From: an uncultured Myxococcales bacterium
GTDB taxonomy: Bacteria; Myxococcota_A; Polyangia; Polyangiales; Polyangiaceae
Assembly (NCBI GenBank): GCA_937902985.1
Contig: CALFNG010000388.1
Coordinates: 1 to 36,158, forward strand
Length of the DNA stretch: 36,158 bases
Direction: 5' to 3'
The notes below the pieces were generated by a model. The model ran no database searches and was not told the DNA's origin. It was given only the letters and a program-made list of their open reading frames with translations. Below are positions 7,188 through 17,591 of this stretch, piece after piece (the first letter of the stretch is position 1; each line of letters opens with the position of its first letter). A program made the translations under genes and the position numbers.

Positions 7188-8377
7188 GCCGCGCGCTCGA
7201 CAAGATACTCGCCGAAGCCCGCAGGGACTTCGGAACCCGTGAAGCGAAGGCGGTCGACTGGGACGCCGTCGACGAAGCCCTGTTCGCGCGCATCGAGCGA
7301 GACCATCGGTCCGATCGCGCTCGCCTCGCTCCGCAACGGCGGCGCGGACTCACGCTCGCCGCGGTCGGGCTTGTGGCCGCCGCTGCTGTCGCCGTGGTGA
7401 TGGCGGGAAAGGGCCACGACGCGGCCGACGCGGGCGGCTACGCGGTGACCGAGGGCGCGGGGACGATCGTGGCGATTGACGCCGATGGGCACGATGATTC
7501 GCTGTTGATCGACGGAAAGCCGGCCGCGCGTGGCGCCGTTCTGCGTCTGGGCGACGTGCTCGAAACGCGAGCCTCTCGGGCGACGCTCGAACGACCTGGA
7601 AAGCTCACGGCGACGCTCGAGCCGGGGTCGCGCGCCGTCGTGACGCACGTGCACGGGGCGCTCGTTCTGGCGCTCGAGCAGGGCGCTATCGAAGCCCAGG
7701 TCGTGCCGGTGGCGTCCGGCGAGGCGTTCGCCGTCGACGTCGAGAGCTCGCGGGTCGCGGTGCACGGCACCCACCTGCGGGTGGCGCGCTCAAGCGACCA
7801 TGTGGTAGTCGACCTGAACGAAGGCGTGATCGCGGTCGGCGCGGCTCCGCGCTCGGGCTCGGTGATCGGGACGCTTGTGAACGCGCCGGCTCACGTCGAG
7901 TTCCTGGCCGGCGACGCCATCGGGACCCTTGCGCAGACGCACGACGCCTCTGCGGTGCGACGCCCCGCAGGCGCTCGCATCGCGACGGCGGCTCGTCCCT
8001 TCGGGTCACCCCGCCCAGACTCCTCGGGACCGCGTACGTCCCCGGCGAGCCCCGGTGAGCCCCGAGCCGAAGGGCGTGCGCCGGTCGCTTCGAGCGTGAC
8101 CGCGAAGCCGGTCGCCTCGAAGCTCGAGCTGAGCCCGGAGGAGACCATCGTGTATGCCGTGCGCGCCTGCATGGCCGAACGACTGCACTCCGACAACGTG
8201 ACCGTGGTGGTGAGCACGACGCTCCATCTCGATCTGGCCGACGACGGCGTCGTTCGTGCCGCGCGCTTCGAGCCGCCAGTCGCGCCTGACGTGAACACCT
8301 GCGCCGCGCAGGCGATCTACCGCGCGCGGTTCGGCCACGGCGGCGCCGCCGTCGTCGCGGTCGACTTCTCGAATTGA
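7184..8377 (+). CDS. FecR-domain membrane protein, probable anti-sigma partner
   Basis: The 397-residue protein has a cytoplasmic N-terminus of about 54 residues, one membrane helix at 55-74 and a long periplasmic part. Residues 100-235 match the FecR pattern: a beta-rich domain with GDVLETRASRATLERPG and FAVDVESSRVAVHGTHLRVA. A Pro/Ser/Arg linker follows, then a small C-terminal domain (about 315-397) with two Cys and an alternating strand-helix layout, like domains found at the ends of gliding-motility and TonB-like proteins. It overlaps the ECF sigma gene by 4 nt, the usual arrangement for a sigma/anti-sigma pair. No TonB-dependent receptor gene follows, so the signal it reads is unknown. 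Confidence 0.8.
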   Translation: MSRALDKILAEARRDFGTREAKAVDWDAVDEALFARIERDHRSDRARLAPQRRRGLTLAAVGLVAAAAVAVVMAGKGHDAADAGGYAVTEGAGTIVAIDADGHDDSLLIDGKPAARGAVLRLGDVLETRASRATLERPGKLTATLEPGSRAVVTHVHGALVLALEQGAIEAQVVPVASGEAFAVDVESSRVAVHGTHLRVARSSDHVVVDLNEGVIAVGAAPRSGSVIGTLVNAPAHVEFLAGDAIGTLAQTHDASAVRRPAGARIATAARPFGSPRPDSSGPRTSPASPGEPRAEGRAPVASSVTAKPVASKLELSPEETIVYAVRACMAERLHSDNVTVVVSTTLHLDLADDGVVRAARFEPPVAPDVNTCAAQAIYRARFGHGGAAVVAVDFSN

Positions 8378-8380
8378 GTT

Positions 8381-8406
8381 CGAGGGGAGCCGGGGGGCTC
8401 CCCTCG
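8381..8406 (+). terminator. Hairpin just after the FecR-domain gene
   Basis: CGAGGGGAGCC (8381-8391) pairs perfectly with GGCTCCCCTCG (8396-8406) around a GGGG loop, starting 3 nt after the stop codon. There is no T-run after it, so it is a weak match to an intrinsic terminator. Termination or mRNA 3'-end protection are both possible. Confidence 0.45.
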
Positions 8407-8556
8407 AGCTCCCCTCGAGCTCCCCATCCGGGAGGGCTTCGCGCCGGCTTTGCGGAGGGGTCGCGCCGGCGTTGGGGGGGCCAACGGCTCGAGGGCTTCG
8501 CGCCGGCGTTGGGGAGGGGTCGAACGGCTCCCCGTCCGGGAGGGCTTCGCGCCGGC
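8398..8556. repeat. Cluster of tandem and dispersed short repeats
   Basis: CTCCCCTCGAG occurs twice in tandem (8398-8408, 8409-8419) with a third partial copy. After that, GAGGGCTTCGCGCCGG is repeated at 8432, 8491 and 8540. GCGCCGGCGTTGGGG occurs at 8463 and 8500, and CCAACGGCTC/CGAACGGCTC precede units. The units are about 50-59 nt apart, so this is a degenerate satellite of roughly 50 nt. It fills almost the whole 200-nt gap between the FecR-domain gene and the convergent PilZ gene. No coding frame explains it. Confidence 0.75.
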
Positions 8557-8576
8557 GTCGGGGCGCTATCAAACGG

Positions 8577-8885
8577 CTATTTAGCGCGGGTCAGCTCGGT
8601 GATCGCGTGCGTCTCGCGCGCGCCGATGAGCCCGAACTGCACGCCCATCCCGCCGTCACGCGTCCAGCGCACGACCCCCGGCAGCATGAACGGCGCCTTC
8701 TGCGAAGGCAGCGTCACGTGCACCGTGAGCTCGCTCGAGAACGGGAGCGGCTCGGTCGTCTCGATGAACATCCCTCCGAGGGAAATGTCTTTGGCCCGCC
8801 CGCGGACCCGCGTGTCCGAGCCCTTCCCGACGAACTCGACGGATGCGTCGAGGACTGAACGCTGGTGGCGACGAAGGTCGATCAC
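8577..8885 (-). CDS. PilZ-domain protein (cyclic-di-GMP receptor type)
   Basis: The 102-residue product is a single PilZ domain. It has the two binding motifs of the family near the N-terminus: RRHQR at 5-9 (RxxxR) and DISLGG at 33-38 (DxSxxG). PGVVRWTRDGGMGVQFG near the C-terminus is also typical of PilZ. Such proteins bind cyclic-di-GMP and change the activity of a partner in motility, surface growth or development. The frame is open further upstream, but the GTG at 8885 follows AAAGGGGAA and puts RxxxR at the right place. The gene is divergent from the membrane-protein/two-component group. Confidence 0.88.
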   Translation of the reverse strand: MIDLRRHQRSVLDASVEFVGKGSDTRVRGRAKDISLGGMFIETTEPLPFSSELTVHVTLPSQKAPFMLPGVVRWTRDGGMGVQFGLIGARETHAITELTRAK

Positions 8886-8931
8886 GGTTCCCCTTTCCGA
8901 GAGAATGCTCGAAGCATAGCATCGAGTTTCC

Positions 8932-9915
8932 GTGCGCGAGGAGACCGGTTCCAGGCTGGCCGAACTTCGCGACGGAATGCGCCTCGCGGCGATTCCCTTC
9001 GGCGTCGCGATTGCGCTGGCGATGCTGCTCGTCCCGCGCCACGCCGCGCCGGGGGCGGATGACGTCCCCGTTCCCATTGCCGACGCGCACGCCCTCGCAC
9101 ATTCGGCGGAGATCGATCACGACCTCGCCGAGCGTGCACGCCGCGAGACCTTGCCTGGCGCCGTTCGCGGTCTCGGCTCCGCGATGCGCGCCTACCATAC
9201 GCTCGAGGCCGCGCTCGACGGCGCCGATCCGTCCCGCCTCGTGGCCGCCCGACGGGCGATCGACGTCGCGCTGACGGAAGCGCGCGGTCCCGGCGAGGTA
9301 CGCGACGAAGCGATGCTTCGTTTGCGCGCGCTCGAGCTCGAAGGGTTCATCGCCGAAGTGCGGCGCTTCGAGGCGACCGGCACCCAATCCGCCGAACTCT
9401 CCGCGCTCGCGGGAGGCTTCGTGAGCGCCATGACGGTCGCCGGCTGGTGCGAGGACCACACCCTCTTGCCGGACGAGTCGGCGCTTCGCACCATGTACAA
9501 GCAGATGTGGAACGGTCTCGTCGGCTTCGAGGGGCGGCCGGGCTTCGAGCCTTCTCTCGACGAGCAGCGCGCCCTCTATGCGCTCTTTCTCTCGTCTCCC
9601 CACCCTTCGGCTGCGATGCGCGACGCGCTCGACGCCGCCCGGCGTGGCGCGTCGAGCCCCAAGGCATGCGCCGCGGTCGTCGAAGCCGAGCGCTCGGCCA
9701 CCGAAGCCTGGCGCCTCGAACACATCGCTCGCCTGGCGTCGATCGATCCAACCTATCCGGAGGCCTTCGCGCGCGGGGTCGCGGCGTTCCGCCGTGCCGA
9801 CTACCACGCGTCCGCACAGGCATTCCGGACGTGGCTCGACGGGCACACCGACGGGCCTCTCGCGCTCCGTGCGCGCACGTTCCTGCGCGCCGCCGAGGCC
9901 GGGCAGGCCGAGTGA
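8932..9915 (+). CDS. Membrane-anchored helical-repeat protein, unknown function
   Basis: The 327-residue protein has one hydrophobic segment at about 18-35 (AAIPFGVAIALAMLLVP), acting as a signal anchor or signal peptide. The rest is Ala-rich and helical. The last third (YPEAFARGVAAFRRADYHAS, then AFRTWLDGHTDGPLALRART) has the spacing of TPR-like helical pairs. Its stop is only 3 nt before the response-regulator gene, so it is very likely co-transcribed with the two-component pair and may be the periplasmic sensor accessory for it. An in-frame ATG at 8977 would give a cleaner signal peptide; neither start has a clear ribosome site. Confidence 0.7.
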   Translation: MREETGSRLAELRDGMRLAAIPFGVAIALAMLLVPRHAAPGADDVPVPIADAHALAHSAEIDHDLAERARRETLPGAVRGLGSAMRAYHTLEAALDGADPSRLVAARRAIDVALTEARGPGEVRDEAMLRLRALELEGFIAEVRRFEATGTQSAELSALAGGFVSAMTVAGWCEDHTLLPDESALRTMYKQMWNGLVGFEGRPGFEPSLDEQRALYALFLSSPHPSAAMRDALDAARRGASSPKACAAVVEAERSATEAWRLEHIARLASIDPTYPEAFARGVAAFRRADYHASAQAFRTWLDGHTDGPLALRARTFLRAAEAGQAE

Positions 9916-9918
9916 GCC

Positions 9919-10647
9919 ATGCGCGCGCTGCTCGTCGACGACGACCACGAGCTCGCTCGCTTGCTTCGCGAGTACCTGGGCCCTCACGGCGTCACGGTCG
10001 ATCACGTCGACGAGGGCGCGGGAGCTCTCGAGCGGCTCGCGAAGACGACCGAGCCCTACGACATCGTCCTCCTCGACGTGATGCTGCCGGGTATCGACGG
10101 CTTCGACGTGTGCCGACGCATCCGCGCCAGGCAGGCGATCCCCATCGTGATGCTCACCGCCCGGGGCGACGACACCGACCGCGTCGTGGGCCTCGAACTG
10201 GGCGCCGACGACTACGTCCCGAAGCCCTTCAACCCGCGCGAGCTCCTGGCTCGCATGCGCGCCGTCCTGCGGCGCGCGCAGCCCGCGCCGCCGCCGCCGT
10301 CGGAGCCGGCCGAGTTGCCCGGCCCCATCGTGGTCGGCGACCTGACGGTCGACGTTCCCGCGCACAAGGCCACCCTCGGTGGCCGCGAGCTCGCGCTCAC
10401 GTCGTTCGAGTTCCGGGTCCTCGTCGTCCTCGCACGCCGCGCCGGCGAGTCCGTCACGCGCGAGGAGCTCGCGAGTGCTGTGCTCCCGCGCCGCGCGCCC
10501 GACGGTGCGCAGTACGACCCGAGCGTCGATCGCTCGCTCGACGTCCACGTCTCGCATCTCCGCCAGAAGCTCGGCGACGGCCCGCGCGAGCCGAAGCGGA
10601 TCCGTACGGTCCGCGGCATCGGTTACATCCTGGTCCGCCCCTCGTGA
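9919..10647 (+). CDS. OmpR/PhoB-type response regulator
   Basis: The 242-residue protein has a receiver domain (about 1-118) and a winged-helix DNA-binding domain (about 135-240). The acidic pocket D7-D9, the phosphoacceptor D53 in LLDVMLPGIDGFD, T80 and K102 in YVPKPF are all present. The C-terminal half has the LTSFEFRVLVVLARRAGESV motif and ends GIGYILV, as in the OmpR/PhoB/CpxR group. It should bind target promoters when phosphorylated by the histidine kinase encoded next. The target genes are not known. Confidence 0.95.
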   Translation: MRALLVDDDHELARLLREYLGPHGVTVDHVDEGAGALERLAKTTEPYDIVLLDVMLPGIDGFDVCRRIRARQAIPIVMLTARGDDTDRVVGLELGADDYVPKPFNPRELLARMRAVLRRAQPAPPPPSEPAELPGPIVVGDLTVDVPAHKATLGGRELALTSFEFRVLVVLARRAGESVTREELASAVLPRRAPDGAQYDPSVDRSLDVHVSHLRQKLGDGPREPKRIRTVRGIGYILVRPS

Positions 10648-10721
10648 TCCTCGCAGCAGAACGCGGGCGTGCCCTCGTAAAAGGAGTGTCCGGCTCGTCG
10701 CGGGGGCGCCAAGATGGGACG

Positions 10722-12086
10722 ATGCGGCGCCCGCACTCGCTCCGGTCTCGCCTCTTCCGCTGGTTCTTCGGGGCGATCCTGCTGGCGATGCTCACGAGCG
10801 CGCTCGTCGTCTCGACCACGCGCCCCGAGTCCATCACGGGCGCCGAGGCGCTCGCCCACAACGTGGCCGACCGGCTCGCGCAGAACTGGGACGATCCCGA
10901 GGCGACCCGGGCGTTCGTCGCCGAAGTTCGCGACGTCACCGGCTTCGACGTGCGCCTCGTCCGGGATCCGCGCCGCCTGCCGCTCCACGTGCGGCGGGTC
11001 GCCGAGCGCGGCGGGGCCATCGCCCCGGACGGCCCGGAGCACATCTTCGTCCCGGTCATGCGGAGCGGACAGCTCGAGGGTGCGCTCGAGATGGAGAAGT
11101 TCGGACCGCGGCCGGTGGCGTGGGCCTGGTGGCGGTTCGTGCTCGCGTTCTTTCTCGTCGTGGCCGCGCTCTCGGCGATGGCCGGCGGGGTCGCCAACCA
11201 GCTCGCGAGACCGCTCGAGCACCTGGCCCACGCGGCCGATCGAATCGGCGGCGGGGATCTCGGGTTCCGGACGGACCTCGTCGGCGGCAGCCGCGCAGGA
11301 ATGCGCAGGTGGGTGGCGCAAGAGGTCCGCGACGTCGCCGTCAGCTTCAACCGGATGGCCGATCGCATCGAAGCGATGGTCCGCGGCCAGCGCGAGCTCC
11401 TCGGCGCGATCAGTCACGAGCTCCGTTCGCCGCTCGGTCGCGCCCGGGTGGCGCTCGAGATTGCACGCGATCGCCTCCCACCGCCCTCGAGTGATGCGAG
11501 CGGTCGGTCCCCGGTCGCCGCCCTCGACGACGTCGAGAAGCAGCTTGGCGGCGTCGACGCGATCCTCGGCGACCTGCTCGACGTCGCTAGAACAGGCCTG
11601 GCCGATCTCCGCACGGAGACGCGCGGCCTCGTGGACTGGCTCGAGGCGCGCGTGGCCGAAGAGCCGTCCCCGCCTGCGATCGAGCTCATCGCCGGCCCCG
11701 ACGCGCGCGCCATGGTCCTCGCGTTCGACGCGGCTCTCCTCGCCCGTACGGTCCAGAACCTCCTCGTCAATGCGCGTGCCCATGGTCACCCCGCGGACCG
11801 GCCCATTGAGCTCCGGGTCTCGTTCGAACGCGACGCCGCGCGCGTCGTCGTTCGGGATCGCGGGCCGGGCTTCTCGGCAGGCTTCGCCGAGCGGGCGTTC
11901 GCACCCTTCGTGCGCGGCGACCCGTCGCGGGCGCGCCCCGTGGCGGGCCCTGGTTACGGCCTGGGGCTGACGCTCGTCCGGCGCATCGTCGAGGCCCATG
12001 GCGGCCGCGTCTTTGCCCGGAACGCGGCCGATGGAGCCGGAGCCGAGGTGGGCTTCGAGTTGCCCCTCGCGCCGTCTGCTCACTAG
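10722..12086 (+). CDS. Membrane sensor histidine kinase
   Basis: The 454-residue protein has two membrane helices (about 13-32 and 134-158) flanking a roughly 100-residue periplasmic sensor domain. A HAMP linker follows (PLEHLAHAADRIGGGDLGFR), then the phosphoacceptor H232 in AISHELRSPL, an N box (TVQNLLVNARAHG, about 343-355) and G boxes (RDRGPGF, GPGYGLGLTLV). All catalytic parts are intact. It is the partner of the adjoining response regulator. I use the ATG at 10722, which puts basic residues just before the first helix. An in-frame GTG at 10644 overlaps the regulator stop (GTGA) and would add 26 residues, so translation may really begin there. Confidence 0.92.
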   Translation: MRRPHSLRSRLFRWFFGAILLAMLTSALVVSTTRPESITGAEALAHNVADRLAQNWDDPEATRAFVAEVRDVTGFDVRLVRDPRRLPLHVRRVAERGGAIAPDGPEHIFVPVMRSGQLEGALEMEKFGPRPVAWAWWRFVLAFFLVVAALSAMAGGVANQLARPLEHLAHAADRIGGGDLGFRTDLVGGSRAGMRRWVAQEVRDVAVSFNRMADRIEAMVRGQRELLGAISHELRSPLGRARVALEIARDRLPPPSSDASGRSPVAALDDVEKQLGGVDAILGDLLDVARTGLADLRTETRGLVDWLEARVAEEPSPPAIELIAGPDARAMVLAFDAALLARTVQNLLVNARAHGHPADRPIELRVSFERDAARVVVRDRGPGFSAGFAERAFAPFVRGDPSRARPVAGPGYGLGLTLVRRIVEAHGGRVFARNAADGAGAEVGFELPLAPSAH

Positions 12087-12119
12087 GTTAGGCTATAGGC
12101 TATAGGGTCGCGGATCGCG

Positions 12120-12755
12120 ATGCGCTCTATCGTCAAGGTCGCCTGCTGGTTGAGCGTCATCGCTGGCGTCGTCCTCGGCGCGCTCTACGCGCTCCTGTTC
12201 GACGTATGGGTCGTTCCCACAGACGACCCGATGCTCTCGGTGTCGATCGCGCCGAACCTCGCGCCGGGCGACGTGCTCGTCCTGTCGCGGCAGGGGTCCA
12301 TCGGCTACGGCAACCTGCTCCGGTGCTCCGATCCGCAGGCGCCGGGGCGGTACGTCATCGCACGGGCCATCGCGCGCGGCGGCGACAAGATCGACATCGA
12401 GAACGAGATCGTCAGCGTCGACGGCCGGCGAGCGTCGAGTCCGCGCGGTTGCGACACAATCCGGCGCACGCTGCGCGACCCGAGCAGCGGCGACGACATC
12501 GACCTGACCTGCATGGTCGAGGACTACGGGGAGGTCGCGTTCGACGCGCTTCGGGTCGCGACGCACCCCGTGCCGGCGGCGTCCGCGACTGTCGAGTCCG
12601 GCCGCTGGTTTCTCGTTAGCGACGACCGGCACCTCCACGTCGACTCGCGCGACTACGGCTCCGTCGACCCTGAGACGTGCAAACACGTCATCTTCCGGAT
12701 CGTCAGCGCCGCGGGCTTCCGCGACGCGAAGTCGCGCTTCAGCATCATCTGGTGA
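12120..12755 (+). CDS. Signal-peptidase-I-like (S26) protein lacking the catalytic dyad
   Basis: The 211-residue protein has an N-terminal membrane helix (about 8-30) and the boxes of type I signal peptidase in order. A box-B-like part lies at 32-46, box C is PGDVLVLSR at 49-57, box D is YVIARAIARGGDKI at 78-91, and box E is SDDRHLHVDSRDYGSV at 167-182. In active enzymes box B holds a Ser before Met and box D holds a Lys before Arg. Here those positions are Pro37 and Ala81. The structural motifs are kept while both catalytic residues are gone, so it is probably a non-proteolytic relative. It lies between the histidine kinase and FHA genes on the same strand. Confidence 0.7.
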   Translation: MRSIVKVACWLSVIAGVVLGALYALLFDVWVVPTDDPMLSVSIAPNLAPGDVLVLSRQGSIGYGNLLRCSDPQAPGRYVIARAIARGGDKIDIENEIVSVDGRRASSPRGCDTIRRTLRDPSSGDDIDLTCMVEDYGEVAFDALRVATHPVPAASATVESGRWFLVSDDRHLHVDSRDYGSVDPETCKHVIFRIVSAAGFRDAKSRFSIIW

Positions 12756-12799
12756 CGGTGTTCGCCTGGATTTCTTGGTAGTCTCGGCTGCGCATCGCC

Positions 12800-13978
12800 A
12801 TGGAGATCGAGCTCGGCGTCGCTTGCGGTCGGTGCGACCGGTACAACGTGCTCGGCTCCGGGGTGTGCTCGTGCGGGCAGGCGCTGGCCATCGGCCTGCC
12901 GCTGCCGTCGGCCAAGGCGGCGGTCAAGTCTGCCGCCGAGGCGCCTCCGCCATCGCTGTTCGAGAACGACGTCCTCAAGCCGCGCCGCGTCCCGGGCGTC
13001 GCGGCGGCCGGTCCGCCTCGTCCCGGCGCCACGTCCGGAGCGGCCATCGCGCCCGCCGTGCCTCGCCCGGGCACGACCACCGCGGCGGTTCGTGCCCAAG
13101 CGATGGAATCGGCGTTATCTTCGTCGAGCGCGGCGATCGAACAGGTATCAAGGACCGGCCACGCCGCCGGCGGCGAGCTTTCTGAGGAGGAGCGCATGGA
13201 ACAAGCCAAGAACTATGTATGCAGGTCGTGCTCGACGCCCGTCCCCTTGAGCCACAAGTTCTGCGGCCGGTGCGGGGCCGCGATCCCGCCCGACATCATG
13301 AACGCGCGTACGCAGTTCTTCGGCCAGTTGCAGACGCCCGGCAAGGCGAAGCTCATCCTGATCCGCGGCGAGGGCGTCGAGGGCCTCAGCTACCAGCTCA
13401 ACGCCGAGCAGCACATCGTCGGCCGCAACGGCCAGCTCGTTTTTCCGGACGACCCCTACGTGTCGCCCCGGCACGCGAACCTCTTTTACCGCAACGGCAA
13501 GCTCGTCGTGCGCGACGAGGGGTCGCTCAACGGCGTCTTCTGGCGGGTGCGAGGCGGTATCGAGGTCGCATCGGGAGATCTCTTCCTGGCCGGCGAGCAG
13601 CTCTTTCGCATCGAAGGCCCGCCCCGTCCGAACGACGGCCCGGCCCCGGACGGTACGTACTTCTACACGTCGCCGAAGCACCAGACGCAGTTCAAGATCT
13701 CGCAGGTCCTCGAGGGCGGCGGCCTCGGAATGGCCGTCTCGGCGCGAGGCACCGTGCTGCAGATCGGGCGCGAAGGCGGCGATCTCAATTTTCCGGGCGA
13801 TCTCTACATGAGTGCCTCGCACTGCAAGCTCGAAGACACCGGCGGCAAGCTCACGCTTACGGATCTGAGCAGCCGCAACGGCACCTACGTTCGCCTGAAG
13901 GCCGAGCGGGAGCTCGCGAACGGCGACTACCTGTTCATCGGGCGCAAGCTGTTGCGGGTCGAGATCACGCCGAGCTGA
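12800..13978 (+). CDS. Protein with two zinc ribbons and two FHA domains
   Basis: The 392-residue protein starts with a Cys cluster (C9, C12, C23, C25). A Pro/Ala-rich linker follows, then a standard zinc ribbon (C141, C144, C155, C158 in [19 protein letters not shown]). Two FHA domains come after it, at about 180-275 ([20 protein letters not shown], then DEGSLNGVF) and 300-390 ([20 protein letters not shown], then LSSRNGTYV). FHA domains bind phosphothreonine peptides, so it is likely a cytosolic adaptor read by Ser/Thr kinases, which are numerous in myxobacteria. No kinase gene is in the window. The second FHA keeps the SxxH and N-G motifs more clearly than the first. Confidence 0.9.
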   Translation: MEIELGVACGRCDRYNVLGSGVCSCGQALAIGLPLPSAKAAVKSAAEAPPPSLFENDVLKPRRVPGVAAAGPPRPGATSGAAIAPAVPRPGTTTAAVRAQAMESALSSSSAAIEQVSRTGHAAGGELSEEERMEQAKNYVCRSCSTPVPLSHKFCGRCGAAIPPDIMNARTQFFGQLQTPGKAKLILIRGEGVEGLSYQLNAEQHIVGRNGQLVFPDDPYVSPRHANLFYRNGKLVVRDEGSLNGVFWRVRGGIEVASGDLFLAGEQLFRIEGPPRPNDGPAPDGTYFYTSPKHQTQFKISQVLEGGGLGMAVSARGTVLQIGREGGDLNFPGDLYMSASHCKLEDTGGKLTLTDLSSRNGTYVRLKAERELANGDYLFIGRKLLRVEITPS

Positions 13979-13998
13979 CGGCGGCGCGAGCGACGCTC

Positions 13999-16089
<2,091 letters not shown>

Positions 16090-16092
16090 AGA

Positions 16093-16220
16093 GTCGAGCT
16101 GCCGCCGGCTAGACGGAACGGGTCCGGCTCGGCGGTCGCCGCGCGGAAACGCACTTCCCGTGCGTTGAGCACGGCGAGCGTCGAGACGGGCCCGTTCCGT
16201 CTAGCCGGCGGTAGCTCGAC
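16093..16220. repeat. 33-bp inverted repeat with nested hairpin between convergent genes
   Basis: The arms 16093-16125 and 16188-16220 are complementary at 31 of 33 positions and enclose 62 nt. Inside the loop AACGCAC (16148-16154) pairs with GTGCGTT (16160-16166). The element starts 4 nt after the stop of the DUF255 gene and ends directly at the stop of pcnB, so it can act as a bidirectional terminator. The arms are unusually long for that role and have no T-run. A small inverted-repeat element of the MITE or REP type is the alternative. Confidence 0.7.
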
Positions 16221-17591
16221 CTACTCGGCTCCGCGCCGCTGGCGAGGCCCGCGAACGTCGCGGTAGGCCGGAGGACGCGACGACGCGGAGCGGCCCGGAG
16301 CGGCCACGTGTCCCGCGCGCATCTTGTGTACGGCGTCCGTCGACCGGCCGTTCGCCAGGAGCTCGGCTTCGAGGACGTCGAGCGCGGGGATGATGAGATC
16401 CGTGCGCGCGAAGCGCCCCGCCTTGCCGGCCGCGAGTCGCGGCAGGATCGCGACGATGCGCCGCACGCCGTCCGCGATCCGGCGAGGGACCGCGACGCGC
16501 TCGATCACCGGGTCGAGGAACTCGCTGGCCGCATGGATCTTGTCGCGCTCTCCGTCGCAAGCCTCGTCGAGCGGCTCCTTGAGCAGGAGCGTCCAGAGGG
16601 CGATGTCGTCGAGCGGGCGCCCGCGCGCCTTGGTCATCGAGTCGATGGCATCCATCGTTCGAAAGAGCCGGCTGCCGCCGCCGTCGGTCGCCTCGTCGTC
16701 GTCGAGGAACGCGGCCAGCTCGGGAAGCATCACCGACATGGCGCCCGTCTCCCAGAGGAGCCACATCGAACGGTGGGCAGCGCCGCCGCGGAGAAGGCGC
16801 AAGATCTCTTCGAAGAGCCGGGGTCGCGCCGCCTTGGCGAGATCTTCCCGGGTCGAGACCATGGCGTCGTACACATCGGGCGCGATCCCGAGGTCGAGGC
16901 GGGCGGCGAACTTGATGGCCCGGAGGATCCGGATCGGGTCTTCCCGGAAGCGCGTGATCGGCTCGCCGATCGTGTGGATCGTTCGATGCTGGACGTCTTG
17001 CATCCCGCCGCACCAGTCGAGCACTTGATGGCGGTCGAGATCGTAGAAGAGGGCGTTCATGGTGAAGTCGCGCCGGAGCGCGTCTTCGTGAGCCTCTCCG
17101 AAGACGTTGTCGCTCCGGATGAGGAGGTCGTCGAACACCTCGCTCGACTCTTCTTCGGGGGCTTCCATCGCCGGGTTCCGCCGGAAGGTGGCGACCTCGA
17201 TGACCTTGCCCCCACCGAAGAGGATGTGGGCGAGGCGAAAGCGCCGGCCAATGACCCGACAGTTGCGGAAGAGCGAGCGCACGTCTTCGGGGCGGGCGCT
17301 GGTGGCGATGTCGAAATCCTTTGGCTTTCCGCCAAGTAAGAGGTCTCGAACGCACCCGCCGACCAGATACGCTTCGTGGCCGCCGCGCTCGAGGCGCCGA
17401 ACGACCTTCGCCGCGTCGGGGTCGATTCCCTCTTCGAGCCCCACGTTGTGGCGAACCAGGCCCGTGCCGGCGTGCCGCTCGAGGGCGTCGCGATTCCGCC
17501 GCTTTTCCGGGGCGGGGGCTTCTACGGCGTCCTCGACCGTGTAAGACGGGAGATCGGGCGGTGCAGGTATGTGGTCGTCGGGAGGGGACAT
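16221..17591 (-). CDS. pcnB: Poly(A) polymerase / CCA-adding-type nucleotidyltransferase
   Basis: This class II nucleotidyltransferase adds A residues to RNA 3' ends. The 456-residue product has YLVGGCVRDLLLGGKPKDFD at 75-94, containing the nucleotide-binding Gly pair and the metal-binding D92 and D94. RRDFTMNALFYD and FREDPIRILRAIKFAARL follow in family order. A Lys/Arg/Pro-rich N-terminus of about 40 residues and a basic C-terminal tail are typical of PcnB rather than of CCA-adding enzymes, but the sequence alone does not exclude CCA addition. The frame is open upstream to 17777; I chose the ATG at 17591 because the extra 62 residues are not family-like. Confidence 0.88.
   Translation of the reverse strand: MSPPDDHIPAPPDLPSYTVEDAVEAPAPEKRRNRDALERHAGTGLVRHNVGLEEGIDPDAAKVVRRLERGGHEAYLVGGCVRDLLLGGKPKDFDIATSARPEDVRSLFRNCRVIGRRFRLAHILFGGGKVIEVATFRRNPAMEAPEEESSEVFDDLLIRSDNVFGEAHEDALRRDFTMNALFYDLDRHQVLDWCGGMQDVQHRTIHTIGEPITRFREDPIRILRAIKFAARLDLGIAPDVYDAMVSTREDLAKAARPRLFEEILRLLRGGAAHRSMWLLWETGAMSVMLPELAAFLDDDEATDGGGSRLFRTMDAIDSMTKARGRPLDDIALWTLLLKEPLDEACDGERDKIHAASEFLDPVIERVAVPRRIADGVRRIVAILPRLAAGKAGRFARTDLIIPALDVLEAELLANGRSTDAVHKMRAGHVAAPGRSASSRPPAYRDVRGPRQRRGAE

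Noticed and set aside
9447-10721. Upstream extension of the histidine kinase frame
   Set aside because: It runs out of frame through the response regulator and encodes an Arg/Pro-rich shadow.
13219-13998. Upstream extension of the DUF255 frame
   Set aside because: It is a shadow of the FHA gene; the family N-terminus begins at 13999.
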